From NCBI GenBank assembly GCA_003551325.1, contig PUMK01000045.1, positions 1 through 8,305 of the forward strand: a DNA stretch of 8,305 nt, read 5' to 3'. The DNA is from Candidatus Acetothermia bacterium. Lineage in GTDB: Bacteria > Bipolaricaulota > Bipolaricaulia > Bipolaricaulales > Bipolaricaulaceae. This document shows, one piece after another, positions 1-5,872 of this stretch; the first letter of the stretch is position 1, and each line of letters begins with the position of its first letter. Below the pieces are notes generated by a model. That model saw only the letters and a list, made by a program, of their open reading frames with translations. It was not told the origin of the DNA and ran no database searches. The position numbers and the translations under genes were made by a program.

Positions 1-23
1 CCATCGCATCACAGATGCGATGG
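1..23. repeat. Perfect 10-bp inverted repeat, possible terminator of the leftward genes
   Basis: Positions 1-10 (CCATCGCATC) and 14-23 (GATGCGATGG) are exact reverse complements separated by a 3-nt loop (ACA). The hairpin lies 54 nt beyond the smpB stop, so on the minus strand it could be the stem of an intrinsic terminator. The T-tract that would decide this would lie left of position 1 and cannot be seen. There is a competing fold: CACAGATG at 10-17 is the exact complement of CATCTGTG at 46-53, and TGGT at 21-24 can pair with ACCA at 41-44, so both structures cannot form together. It may equally be part of a repeat element shared with the 17-bp repeats that begin at position 23. Confidence 0.55.
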
Positions 24-67
24 TGCATGACCTGACCCCAACCACCATCTGTGCATGACCTGACCCC
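23..67. repeat. Two direct copies of a 17-bp sequence
   Basis: GTGCATGACCTGACCCC occurs exactly at 23-39 and again at 51-67, a period of 28 bp. The first copy begins on the last base of the hairpin at 1-23. The copies lie in the non-coding space after the smpB stop codon. On the minus strand the unit starts GGGGTCAGGTC. I associate that string with repeats next to IS200-like/REP-associated transposase genes, but this is memory of a pattern and no transposase is visible here. It may be the edge of a dispersed repeat or a remnant of a mobile element that continues left of the window. Confidence 0.6.
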
Positions 68-77
68 GGTTGAAGCT

Positions 78-533
78 CTACCGACGTTTCATCGCCTCGC
101 GGGCACGACGGGCGTCGTCCTCCTCGATCAGCTTGCGGCGCTTGTCGAACTTCGTGCGCCCCTTTGCCACCGCCAGTTCGAGCTTGGCGTAACCGCGCGG
201 GCTGAAGTACATGGAGAGCGGTACCAGGGTGAACCCAGCAAGGGCGGTAAGCCCCAGGAGGCGGTCGATCTCCTTGCGGTGCAAGAGCAGCTTGCGTGGG
301 CGGCCGGGTTCGTGTCCGTGGAAGGAGCTGGGGGCATACGGGGCGATGTGCATCCCGTGTAGCCACACCTCGCCGTTCTCCACTTTGGCGTAGGCTTCGT
401 CGAGGGACACGCGCCCCGCACGCATCGACTTCACCTCGGAGCCGGAGAGCACCAATCCAGCCTCGTAGGTTTCCTCGACGGCGTAGTCCCGCCGCGCCCG
501 GCGATTGTTGGCCACAACCCTTCGTCCTGCCAT
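78..533 (-). CDS. smpB: SsrA-binding protein SmpB (trans-translation)
   Basis: SmpB is the small basic cytoplasmic protein that binds tmRNA and brings it to ribosomes stalled on mRNAs without a stop codon. The 151-residue product has the family's usual length. Hallmarks are the N-terminal ANNRRARRDY stretch (residues 8-17), ETYEAGLVLSGSEVKSMRAG (21-40), the VENGEVWLHGMHIAPY segment (51-66) and the basic C-terminal tail (residues 125-151, with FDKR at 129-132) that is known to sit in the empty mRNA channel. The ATG at 531-533 gives the normal N terminus. No clear Shine-Dalgarno precedes it. It starts 12 nt after the mtnP stop on the same strand, so the two genes are probably co-transcribed from the promoter at 1371-1400. 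No tmRNA gene is in the window. Identification is secure. Confidence 0.96.
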   Translation of the reverse strand: MAGRRVVANNRRARRDYAVEETYEAGLVLSGSEVKSMRAGRVSLDEAYAKVENGEVWLHGMHIAPYAPSSFHGHEPGRPRKLLLHRKEIDRLLGLTALAGFTLVPLSMYFSPRGYAKLELAVAKGRTKFDKRRKLIEEDDARRAREAMKRR

Positions 534-545
534 GACCCTAGGAGG

Positions 546-1364
546 CTAACCGAAAGGCTTGGGAGAACCCAGGTCGTTGGCCGTTTGCTGCCCTGCGCAG
601 GTGCATGTTCGCTGGACGGCTTCCGTCGCTACCGCCGCAAGCAGTTGCCCCAAGGCTGTTGAGCGCTCGGCCATCACGGCGTTGACGTCGTGTCCCTCTA
701 CGGGTTGGCTGCCCCGAACATCGAGGTCCGTGATCACGGCGCAGGTTGCGTAGCAGATCCCAAGTTCTCGTGCGAGGACAACCTCCGGAACAAGGGTCAT
801 GCTCAGGAGCTCTGCATGGAGCACGTCGCGGTACAGGCGAGATTCGGCGCGCGTCGAGAACCGGGGACCCTCAAAGCACAGGCAAGTCCCACGTTCGTGA
901 ACCCGTTCGCCGAGCTCGATGGCCCCACGCTTGAGCAGTTCCCGAAGCTGGGGGCAGAAGGGGTCGGCCAGCGATGTGTGGACGACCACGGGACCGTCGA
1001 AGAAGGTACTCGGACGGTTGTGGGTCCAGTCGATGAACTGGTCGGGTAGCGCCAGGTCGCCAACCAGGTGGGCGTCGGAGAGTCCGCCCATTGCTGAGAC
1101 GGCCACCACGGACGTCACGCCCAATTCCCGAAGTGCCCACATGTTCGCTCGATAGGGAACGCGGTGTGGAGGGAGTGTGTGGCGTTCGCCGTGGCGCGGA
1201 AGGAACGCGGTGCGCTGTCCCGCCAACAACCCCACGGTCAACCCCGGAGCGTGGCTGCCGTAAGGGGTGTGCACGGTGAGTGCGGTGGGCTCCTGAAGGA
1301 GACCCAGGCGGTACAGGCCTGAGCCTCCGATGACGGCCCAGTTGACCCTCGGTTGATCTGGCAT
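546..1364 (-). CDS. mtnP: S-methyl-5'-thioadenosine phosphorylase (MTAP/PNP family)
   Basis: Cytoplasmic phosphorylase predicted to split methylthioadenosine (and probably 5'-deoxyadenosine) with phosphate into adenine and the 5-modified ribose 1-phosphate. From the ATG at 1362-1364 the product is 272 residues, normal for the trimeric MTAP/PNP family. Visible motifs are the phosphate loop GGSGLY (13-18), LPRHGERH (55-62), the CFEGPRFSTRAES signature (163-175), SMTLVPEV (188-195) and ITDLDV (211-216). The two Asp of TDLD (213, 215) match the TDYD of adenine-specific MTAPs and argue against a hypoxanthine/guanine PNP. An in-frame TTG at 1398-1400 would add 12 residues, but that TTG belongs to the -35 box of the gene's own promoter, and the ATG start matches family N termini. 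No Shine-Dalgarno is seen; the mRNA is probably leaderless. A methylthioinosine phosphorylase remains possible. Confidence 0.88.
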   Translation of the reverse strand: MPDQPRVNWAVIGGSGLYRLGLLQEPTALTVHTPYGSHAPGLTVGLLAGQRTAFLPRHGERHTLPPHRVPYRANMWALRELGVTSVVAVSAMGGLSDAHLVGDLALPDQFIDWTHNRPSTFFDGPVVVHTSLADPFCPQLRELLKRGAIELGERVHERGTCLCFEGPRFSTRAESRLYRDVLHAELLSMTLVPEVVLARELGICYATCAVITDLDVRGSQPVEGHDVNAVMAERSTALGQLLAAVATEAVQRTCTCAGQQTANDLGSPKPFG

Positions 1365-1370
1365 GCGGGG

Positions 1371-1400
1371 AGTATAGAAGCCCTGCGCTTTGTCGGTCAA
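1371..1400 (-). promoter_or_regulatory. Sigma70-type promoter of mtnP-smpB, leaderless configuration
   Basis: Read on the minus strand, TTGACC (1400-1395) and TATACT (1376-1371) are separated by 18 nt; each differs from the consensus hexamer at one base. The mtnP ATG follows the -10 hexamer after exactly 6 nt, which is where transcription would begin. The mRNA would therefore start at or within a base or two of the A of the ATG, without a Shine-Dalgarno. Predicted from the sequence only. Confidence 0.75.
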
Positions 1401-1448
1401 CCGTCGCTGTCCGGTGTTCCCGATTCCTCGCTAGACGTGGACACACAG

Positions 1449-1455
1449 AGGAGGT
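1449..1455 (+). promoter_or_regulatory. Shine-Dalgarno AGGAGGT in front of a TTG codon
   Basis: AGGAGGT at 1449-1455 is a perfect match to the 16S anti-Shine-Dalgarno and lies 7 nt before an in-frame TTG at 1463-1465, ideal spacing for a start. This start would add 13 residues (beginning MNGAERYPYTVRD) to the phosphorylase. The same TTG is also the start of the -35 hexamer of the promoter at 1463-1492, whose transcript would not contain this site. I find no convincing promoter upstream of it. It is listed because it decides between two starts. Confidence 0.5.
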
Positions 1456-1462
1456 CCGCAAG

Positions 1463-1492
1463 TTGAACGGTGCGGAACGTTACCCGTATACT
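1463..1492 (+). promoter_or_regulatory. Sigma70-type promoter of the nucleoside operon
   Basis: TTGAAC (1463-1468) and TATACT (1487-1492) are separated by 18 nt, the same spacing and the same -10 hexamer as the opposing mtnP promoter. The ATG at 1502 lies 9 nt after the -10, so the transcript would begin about 0-3 nt before it. The two -35 boxes face away from each other across 62 nt (1401-1462), enough space for one shared regulator site. No strong palindrome is visible there. Such a short leader leaves no room for a riboswitch. Confidence 0.65.
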
Positions 1493-1501
1493 GTGCGTGA
1501 T

Positions 1502-2209
1502 ATGGCTGTCGCTCAGCTTCCTGGACTCCGTGTTACCCCGGGTGACTTCCCTCCGTATGTGCTGGTGCCGGGTGACCCCGAGCGCGCTGCTCGTATCGCG
1601 GCGCGCCTTGAAGGGTCGGTCGCGCTCGCGCGCAATCGCGAGTTCCACAGCTACCGTGGTACCTACAAGGGTGTTGATGTTGGTGTGGTGTCGTCCGGTG
1701 TGGGCGCGCCTGGTGCCGCGCTGTGCTGTGAGGAGGCAATCCGTGCTGGCGCGCGCGTGCTGCTGCGCGTTGGAACTGCGGGGTCCCTCCAAGACGTTGT
1801 TCAAGACGGTGACCTCGTGGTCGCTACGGGAGCAGCACGTTGTGAGGGTACGACACCGTGGATGCTGCCTGCGGAGTGGCCCGCGGTTGCCGATCATGGG
1901 GTTGTTCAGGCACTGTGGGAGGCGGCTGAGGAAGTTGGTGGTCGACGGCACATGGGCGTTGTCGTAACGCTGGATCTGTTCTACCGAGGCGTTCTTGATC
2001 TTGGACTCGATGTGTGGTCGAATGCAGGTGCCCTTGCCGTGGAGATGGAGTGTGCGGCCTTGTTCTGTGTGGCGGGCCTGCGTGGTGTGCGTGCGGGTGC
2101 GATCCTCGCTGTGGATGGGAATGCGCGCGAGGCAAGCGACGGAGCATCTGTGCTGCGTGCAAGGCTTGATGGCCGAGGTTCGAACGACGACAAAGGAGGT
2201 AGTGAATGA
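1502..2209 (+). CDS. Nucleoside phosphorylase, PNP/UDP hexameric family
   Basis: Member of the DeoD/Udp phosphorylase family, which converts a nucleoside plus phosphate to a base plus (deoxy)ribose 1-phosphate in the cytoplasm. From the ATG the product is 235 residues. Motifs are VPGDPERA (22-29, phosphate site), REFHSYRG (47-54), LLRVGTAG (87-94), LDLFYRG (157-163) and the VEMECAALF signature (180-188). The Gln/Arg pair that holds uracil in E. coli Udp is absent after LDLFY, and the usual SDN triplet of purine enzymes reads DGN (205-207), so the base specificity is open. The ATG at 1502 matches family N termini and the promoter; an SD-preceded TTG at 1463 is the alternative. The last ~28 residues are low in hydrophobics and may be out of frame (see findings). 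It is the first gene of the operon and overlaps the next by 4 nt (ATGA). Confidence 0.85.
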   Translation: MAVAQLPGLRVTPGDFPPYVLVPGDPERAARIAARLEGSVALARNREFHSYRGTYKGVDVGVVSSGVGAPGAALCCEEAIRAGARVLLRVGTAGSLQDVVQDGDLVVATGAARCEGTTPWMLPAEWPAVADHGVVQALWEAAEEVGGRRHMGVVVTLDLFYRGVLDLGLDVWSNAGALAVEMECAALFCVAGLRGVRAGAILAVDGNAREASDGASVLRARLDGRGSNDDKGGSE

Positions 2210-3261
2210 TGCGTAGAGCATTGGTGTTGTTGGTGGCGATTGTAGCACTGGGAGCCTGGATGGGCTTTGGCGCTGAGCACCCGAAGATCGGTCTGGTCTT
2301 GGCCACGGGTGGTTTGGGGGACCGTTCGTTCAACGACCAGGGGTTCTGGGGTGCCGAGCGCGCAGCCGAGGAGATCGCTGCCGAATACGGTGTGAGCGTT
2401 GATGACGTCCTCGACTATGTCGAGCCCCGCTCGATCGCTGACTACGAGAGCTTCTACCGGGAGTTCTCCCGTGCGGGCGAGTACGCTGTAATCATCGGTA
2501 TCGGGTTCGACCACGCACCCATTCTTGAGGAAGTCGCACCCGACTACCCGGACCAGAAGTTCGTGGTCATCGATGCGGTGGCGGCTGTCGACAACGTGGC
2601 GTCCATCGTGTTCCGGGATCAGGAGACGGCGTTCCTGTGCGGTGTGGTGGCCGGGATGCTGAGCGAGACCCGGAAGGGTGGTGTGCTTGGTGGAATGGAC
2701 ATTCCGCTCATCCGCCGGTTCGTGGATGGCTTCACGCAGGGTATGAAGTGGATCGACGCCGAAGCTGAGGTTTCGGTACGCTTCGTTGGCGACTGGGGCA
2801 ACCCCACCCTCGGTAAGGAACTCTCCCTGGAGCTTTACCGCGGCAACGCCGACATCATCTATGGTGCTGCTGGTGCATCCCACCTCGGGACGTTCGCCGC
2901 AGCGGAAGAGCGCGACGGCTGGTGGGCCATCGGTACGGACGTCGACCAGGCGTGGTCTGCGCCTGAGCACGCAGACGTCATCATTGCTTCCGGTCTCAAG
3001 CGTGTCGATCTGGCCGTCTACACCGAGGTCATGAAGGTGATCGACGGTACCTGGGAGGCAGGCGTTATCGAGTACGGTATGGCCACGGACGAGGGCATTG
3101 GTACAGGGATCGCGTTTGGCCCTTGGGACGTCAGCGATTACATCGAGGCCAGCTACTCGACAGTGGCGTTGCCCAACAACGTCGTGAAGGACATCCTGGC
3201 GAAGTTGAACGAAGCCGTGGAGGGTATCCGCGACGGTACGATCGTCATCGAGACCGAGTAG
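2206..3261 (+). CDS. BMP/PnrA-family nucleoside-binding protein of an ABC importer
   Basis: Extracytoplasmic substrate-binding protein (BMP family, relative of PnrA/TmpC) that should deliver nucleosides to the permeases encoded next. The 351-residue product starts with a signal peptide: MMRR, a hydrophobic core at residues 5-21, and a likely SPase I site after GFGA (20-23). No Cys is present, so the usual lipoprotein anchor of Gram-positive and spirochaete homologues is missing. The mature part opens with KIGLVLATGG then LGDRSFNDQGFWG (37-49), the family's nucleoside-pocket signature, and later shows YGAAGASHLGTF, IGTDVDQ and ASGLKRVDLAVY. AAAGGAGGT at 2192-2200 is a strong Shine-Dalgarno; ATG at 2206 and ATG at 2209 are both usable. 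A 36-nt gap follows before the ATPase gene. The family assignment is secure; the exact ligand is inferred. Confidence 0.92.
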   Translation: MMRRALVLLVAIVALGAWMGFGAEHPKIGLVLATGGLGDRSFNDQGFWGAERAAEEIAAEYGVSVDDVLDYVEPRSIADYESFYREFSRAGEYAVIIGIGFDHAPILEEVAPDYPDQKFVVIDAVAAVDNVASIVFRDQETAFLCGVVAGMLSETRKGGVLGGMDIPLIRRFVDGFTQGMKWIDAEAEVSVRFVGDWGNPTLGKELSLELYRGNADIIYGAAGASHLGTFAAAEERDGWWAIGTDVDQAWSAPEHADVIIASGLKRVDLAVYTEVMKVIDGTWEAGVIEYGMATDEGIGTGIAFGPWDVSDYIEASYSTVALPNNVVKDILAKLNEAVEGIRDGTIVIETE

Positions 3262-3297
3262 TTGACGGCATAACGATGAACATGGGGGGAGAGGTCG

Positions 3298-4827
3298 ATG
3301 TCTGCTGAAGCTGTACGCATGGAGGGGATCGTCAAGCGGTTCCCTGGTGTGGTGGCCAACGCGGGGATCGACCTCACCCTGAACTACGGTGAAGTGCACG
3401 GGCTTCTCGGCGAGAATGGCGCCGGGAAGTCCGTGCTCATGTCTGTGCTGTACGGTCTCTACCGTCCAACCGAAGGGCAGATCTACCTCAACGAGCGCCC
3501 TATCTCCATCGATAGCCCAGCGGTGGCCATTCGCTCTGGGATCGGTATGGTGCACCAGCATTTCATGCTCGTTCCGCGGCTTACCGTTGCGGAGAACATG
3601 GTTGTAGGCTGGGAAACGGTCCGCGCAAAGACATTCCTCGACCGTCCACGCATCCGCCAGCGTATCGAAGAGCTCTCCGAGCAGTACGGGCTTGGGGTGG
3701 ATGCGACGGCCGTTGTCGAGGAGCTCTCTGTGGGCGAACAGCAACGGGTGGAGATCGTGAAGGCTCTGTACAGGGGTGCAGAGGTCCTGATTCTGGATGA
3801 GCCGACAGCAACGCTTCCCGAACAAGAGGTCGCTGCCCTGTTCGATACCATCAGGGCACTTCAGGATGAAGGGAAGGCTGTCGTGTTCATCACCCACAAG
3901 CTCAGAGAGGCGCTCACCATTTGCGATCAGGTCACGGTCCTTCGCAAGGGCGAGAAGGTTGGTTCGGTGCCCGCTTCAGAGGCCACTGAGCGGCAGCTTA
4001 CGGAGATGATGGTGGGGCGTGATGTGGTGTTCGAGGTGCAGCGGGAGAGGCTGGAGAGCGAAGGACGGCCGCTGCTGCAACTTGCTGGCCTGAGTGCAGT
4101 CGACGATCGTGGTGTTCCCGCGGTGGACGAGGTGGATCTCACCGTTCACGATCACGAGATCGTCGGCGTGGCCGGCGTTCAGGGCAACGGCCAGACCGAG
4201 CTTGTCGAGACGATCTGCGGCCTCCGGAAACCACGTCAGGGGCGTGTGGAGGTAGACGGCGAGGACTTGACCGCGCGTTCGCCTCGCGACATGGCACGAA
4301 AGGGGCTCGTCCACATTCCGGAGGATCGCCACCGACGGGGCTTGGTGCTCACGTTCAGCGTTGCCGAGAACGCGATCCTGGGTAGGCAGTACGAGGCCCC
4401 GTTCGCTGCTGGAAGATGGGGACAGTCCAAGCGGGCGATCGGCGGTTACGCCCGCGAGCTTGTGAAGCGCTTCAACGTGTCGGTACCCGGTGTGCGTACG
4501 GCGGTCAGGGCTTTGTCAGGCGGCAACCAACAGCGGGTGATCCTCGCTCGCGAGCTGGACCGAGAACCCAAGGTTGTCATCGCTGCACAACCCACACGAG
4601 GATTGGACGTTGCGGGTATCGAGTTCGTGTGGGAACAGCTTCTGGAGATGCGAAGAGAGGGCGCCGCGGTGTTGCTCGTGTCCATGGATCTCGATGAGCT
4701 GATGACATTGTCCGATCGCCTCGTGATCATGTACCAGGGGAAGATCGTCGGAGAACGGAAACCGCGCGATACGGACAAACAGGAGATCGGTCTGCTCATG
4801 CTGGGAGGCGCCGTTGAAGCTTCTTAG
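3298..4827 (+). CDS. ABC importer ATPase with two nucleotide-binding domains (nucleoside type)
   Basis: Cytoplasmic motor of the nucleoside importer, similar in layout to YufO/NupO and RbsA/MglA: two ABC domains in one 509-residue chain. Domain 1 is complete: Walker A GENGAGKS (38-45), Q-loop VHQHF with Q87, signature LSVGEQQ (143-149), Walker B VLILDE (163-168) and switch H200. Domain 2 is degenerate in the manner usual for this family: Walker A is GVQGNGQT (293-300), without the GK(S/T), while the signature LSGGNQQ (406-412) is intact and the catalytic Glu is Gln431 in AAQPTRGLD. Only one composite ATP site is therefore likely to hydrolyse. A purine-rich GGGGGGAGAGG at 3284-3294 precedes the ATG. 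The 3' end overlaps the next gene by 14 nt. Substrate type is inferred from the BMP protein upstream. Confidence 0.95.
   Translation: MSAEAVRMEGIVKRFPGVVANAGIDLTLNYGEVHGLLGENGAGKSVLMSVLYGLYRPTEGQIYLNERPISIDSPAVAIRSGIGMVHQHFMLVPRLTVAENMVVGWETVRAKTFLDRPRIRQRIEELSEQYGLGVDATAVVEELSVGEQQRVEIVKALYRGAEVLILDEPTATLPEQEVAALFDTIRALQDEGKAVVFITHKLREALTICDQVTVLRKGEKVGSVPASEATERQLTEMMVGRDVVFEVQRERLESEGRPLLQLAGLSAVDDRGVPAVDEVDLTVHDHEIVGVAGVQGNGQTELVETICGLRKPRQGRVEVDGEDLTARSPRDMARKGLVHIPEDRHRRGLVLTFSVAENAILGRQYEAPFAAGRWGQSKRAIGGYARELVKRFNVSVPGVRTAVRALSGGNQQRVILARELDREPKVVIAAQPTRGLDVAGIEFVWEQLLEMRREGAAVLLVSMDLDELMTLSDRLVIMYQGKIVGERKPRDTDKQEIGLLMLGGAVEAS
4803..4808 (+). promoter_or_regulatory. Ribosome binding site that fixes a TTG start
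   Basis: GGGAGG at 4803-4808, inside the end of the ATPase gene, lies 5 nt before the TTG at 4814. It supports TTG as the true start of the first permease, because the first transmembrane helix begins within a few residues of it. Confidence 0.6.
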
Positions 4828-5872
4828 AGAACTGGGCATTGTCGGCGTGTCGGTGGCGCTGGGCCTCGGAGTCGGGGCGATCATCACAGCTGCCACAGGG
4901 TACTCTGTGCCCGCTGTGTTTCGAGAACTCGTCCGAGGGGCGTTTGGCGACATCTACGGTTTCGCGAACACGATGACCCAGGCGACGCCCATCTTGTTCA
5001 CCTCGCTTTCGTTCCTGATCGCCTTTCGTGTCGGCTTGTTCAACATCGGTGCCGAGGGGCAGCTGTTGCTTGGAGGTTTCTTCGCTGCCTGGGCGGGGTT
5101 CACCCTGAACCTCCCTCCGATTCTTCATGTGGTCGTGTGCTTGTTCTTCGGGGCTGCGGCCGGTGCGGCGTGGGGATTCATCCCCGGGTGGCTGCGCGCA
5201 CGGCGGGGGGCCAACGAGTTCGTCACCACGATGATGCTGTCCTATGTGGCGCTGTACCTTACGAGCTGGCTCGTATCTCCGGGGGGGCCCTATCATGGGC
5301 ACCAGTGGGCCAACCAGACCGCACGCATCATGTCCTCGGCCGAGCTTCCTCGGCTGATGGCCAGCGGCAGGGAACTGCCCTCGTGGGGGTTGGTCGTGGG
5401 GGTCCTGGTAGCCGTGATTGCATGGTACTTCTTGTTCCGCACACCGCGGGGCTATGAGATCCGGGCGGTGGGCCAGAGCCCACTGGCTGCCGAGTACGGG
5501 GGTGTGGACATCGCACGGGCGCAGATCCTGGCGATGGTTCTGGCAGGAGCGCTTGCCGGACTCGGGGGAGCGGCGGAGATCTTGGGCACACACCGGAGGT
5601 TCATCGAGGGATTCTCCCCGGGCTATGGTTGGGACGGCATTGCCGGGGGGTTGATCGCTCGGGCACACCCCATCGGAGCTGTGTTTGCCGCTTTGCTCAT
5701 GGGTGCGCTGCGGGCAGGAGGCAGGGCGGTGGATCGGGCGGGGGTAGCGCCGTCGGACCTGGCTTGGGTGTTCCAGGGATTGGTGATCCTGTTCGTGGTT
5801 GCCCCAGAGCTGATACGCTATTTCAAGCGCATACGTCTACGAAGGAGGGCCCATGGGCGTCCTGAGCCTTGA
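4814..5872 (+). CDS. ABC nucleoside importer permease 1 (BPD_transp_2 family, YufP-like)
   Basis: Inner-membrane subunit of the nucleoside importer, 352 residues. Hydrophobic segments can be seen at roughly 7-27, 57-75, 84-100, 104-123, 137-153, 190-208, 237-255, 285-300 and 318-335, consistent with the 8-10 helices of the family. Family motifs are FNIGAEGQLLLGG (76-88), GANEFVTTMMLSY (132-144) and the cytoplasmic coupling region GYEIRAVGQSPLAAEYGG (213-230), which should contact the ATPase. The C terminus is strongly basic (KRIRLRRRAHGR) and lies on the cytoplasmic side. The gene starts with TTG, preceded by GGGAGG, and overlaps the ATPase gene by 14 nt and the second permease by 20 nt, which points to translational coupling. 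A run of seven G at 5281-5287 lies in the coding sequence without disturbing the frame. Confidence 0.93.
   Translation: MKLLRELGIVGVSVALGLGVGAIITAATGYSVPAVFRELVRGAFGDIYGFANTMTQATPILFTSLSFLIAFRVGLFNIGAEGQLLLGGFFAAWAGFTLNLPPILHVVVCLFFGAAAGAAWGFIPGWLRARRGANEFVTTMMLSYVALYLTSWLVSPGGPYHGHQWANQTARIMSSAELPRLMASGRELPSWGLVVGVLVAVIAWYFLFRTPRGYEIRAVGQSPLAAEYGGVDIARAQILAMVLAGALAGLGGAAEILGTHRRFIEGFSPGYGWDGIAGGLIARAHPIGAVFAALLMGALRAGGRAVDRAGVAPSDLAWVFQGLVILFVVAPELIRYFKRIRLRRRAHGRPEP

Noticed and set aside
1395..1400. TTG at 1398-1400 as the start of a 284-residue MtnP
   Set aside because: It coincides with the -35 hexamer TTGACC, lacks a Shine-Dalgarno, and adds 12 residues not expected before the conserved AVIGGSGLY start.
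1408..1443. TGTCC (1408-1412) and GGACA (1439-1443) as a repressor palindrome between the divergent promoters
   Set aside because: The arms are only 5 bp and 26 bp apart with no extended symmetry; expected by chance.
1981..3897. Long minus-strand open frame (638 codons) opposite the binding-protein and ATPase genes
   Set aside because: It is antisense to two clearly identified genes and has His/Arg/Asp-rich composition with no recognisable domain; it is a by-product of codon bias in G+C-rich DNA.
4171..4600. Degenerate second Walker A and missing catalytic Glu in ABC domain 2 as evidence of a broken ATPase
   Set aside because: The GNGQT and AAQPTRGLD variants are usual in two-domain ATPases for sugars and nucleosides; the signature LSGGNQQ is intact.
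5281..5287. Run of seven G in permease 1 as a phase-variation or frameshift site
   Set aside because: The frame is intact on both sides with expected membrane and loop sequence; a single short G run in G+C-rich DNA is not enough.
4796..5668. Minus-strand open frame of 290 codons opposite permease 1
   Set aside because: It is a shadow of the permease gene, very rich in Pro, Arg and Gln, with no membrane or enzyme motifs.
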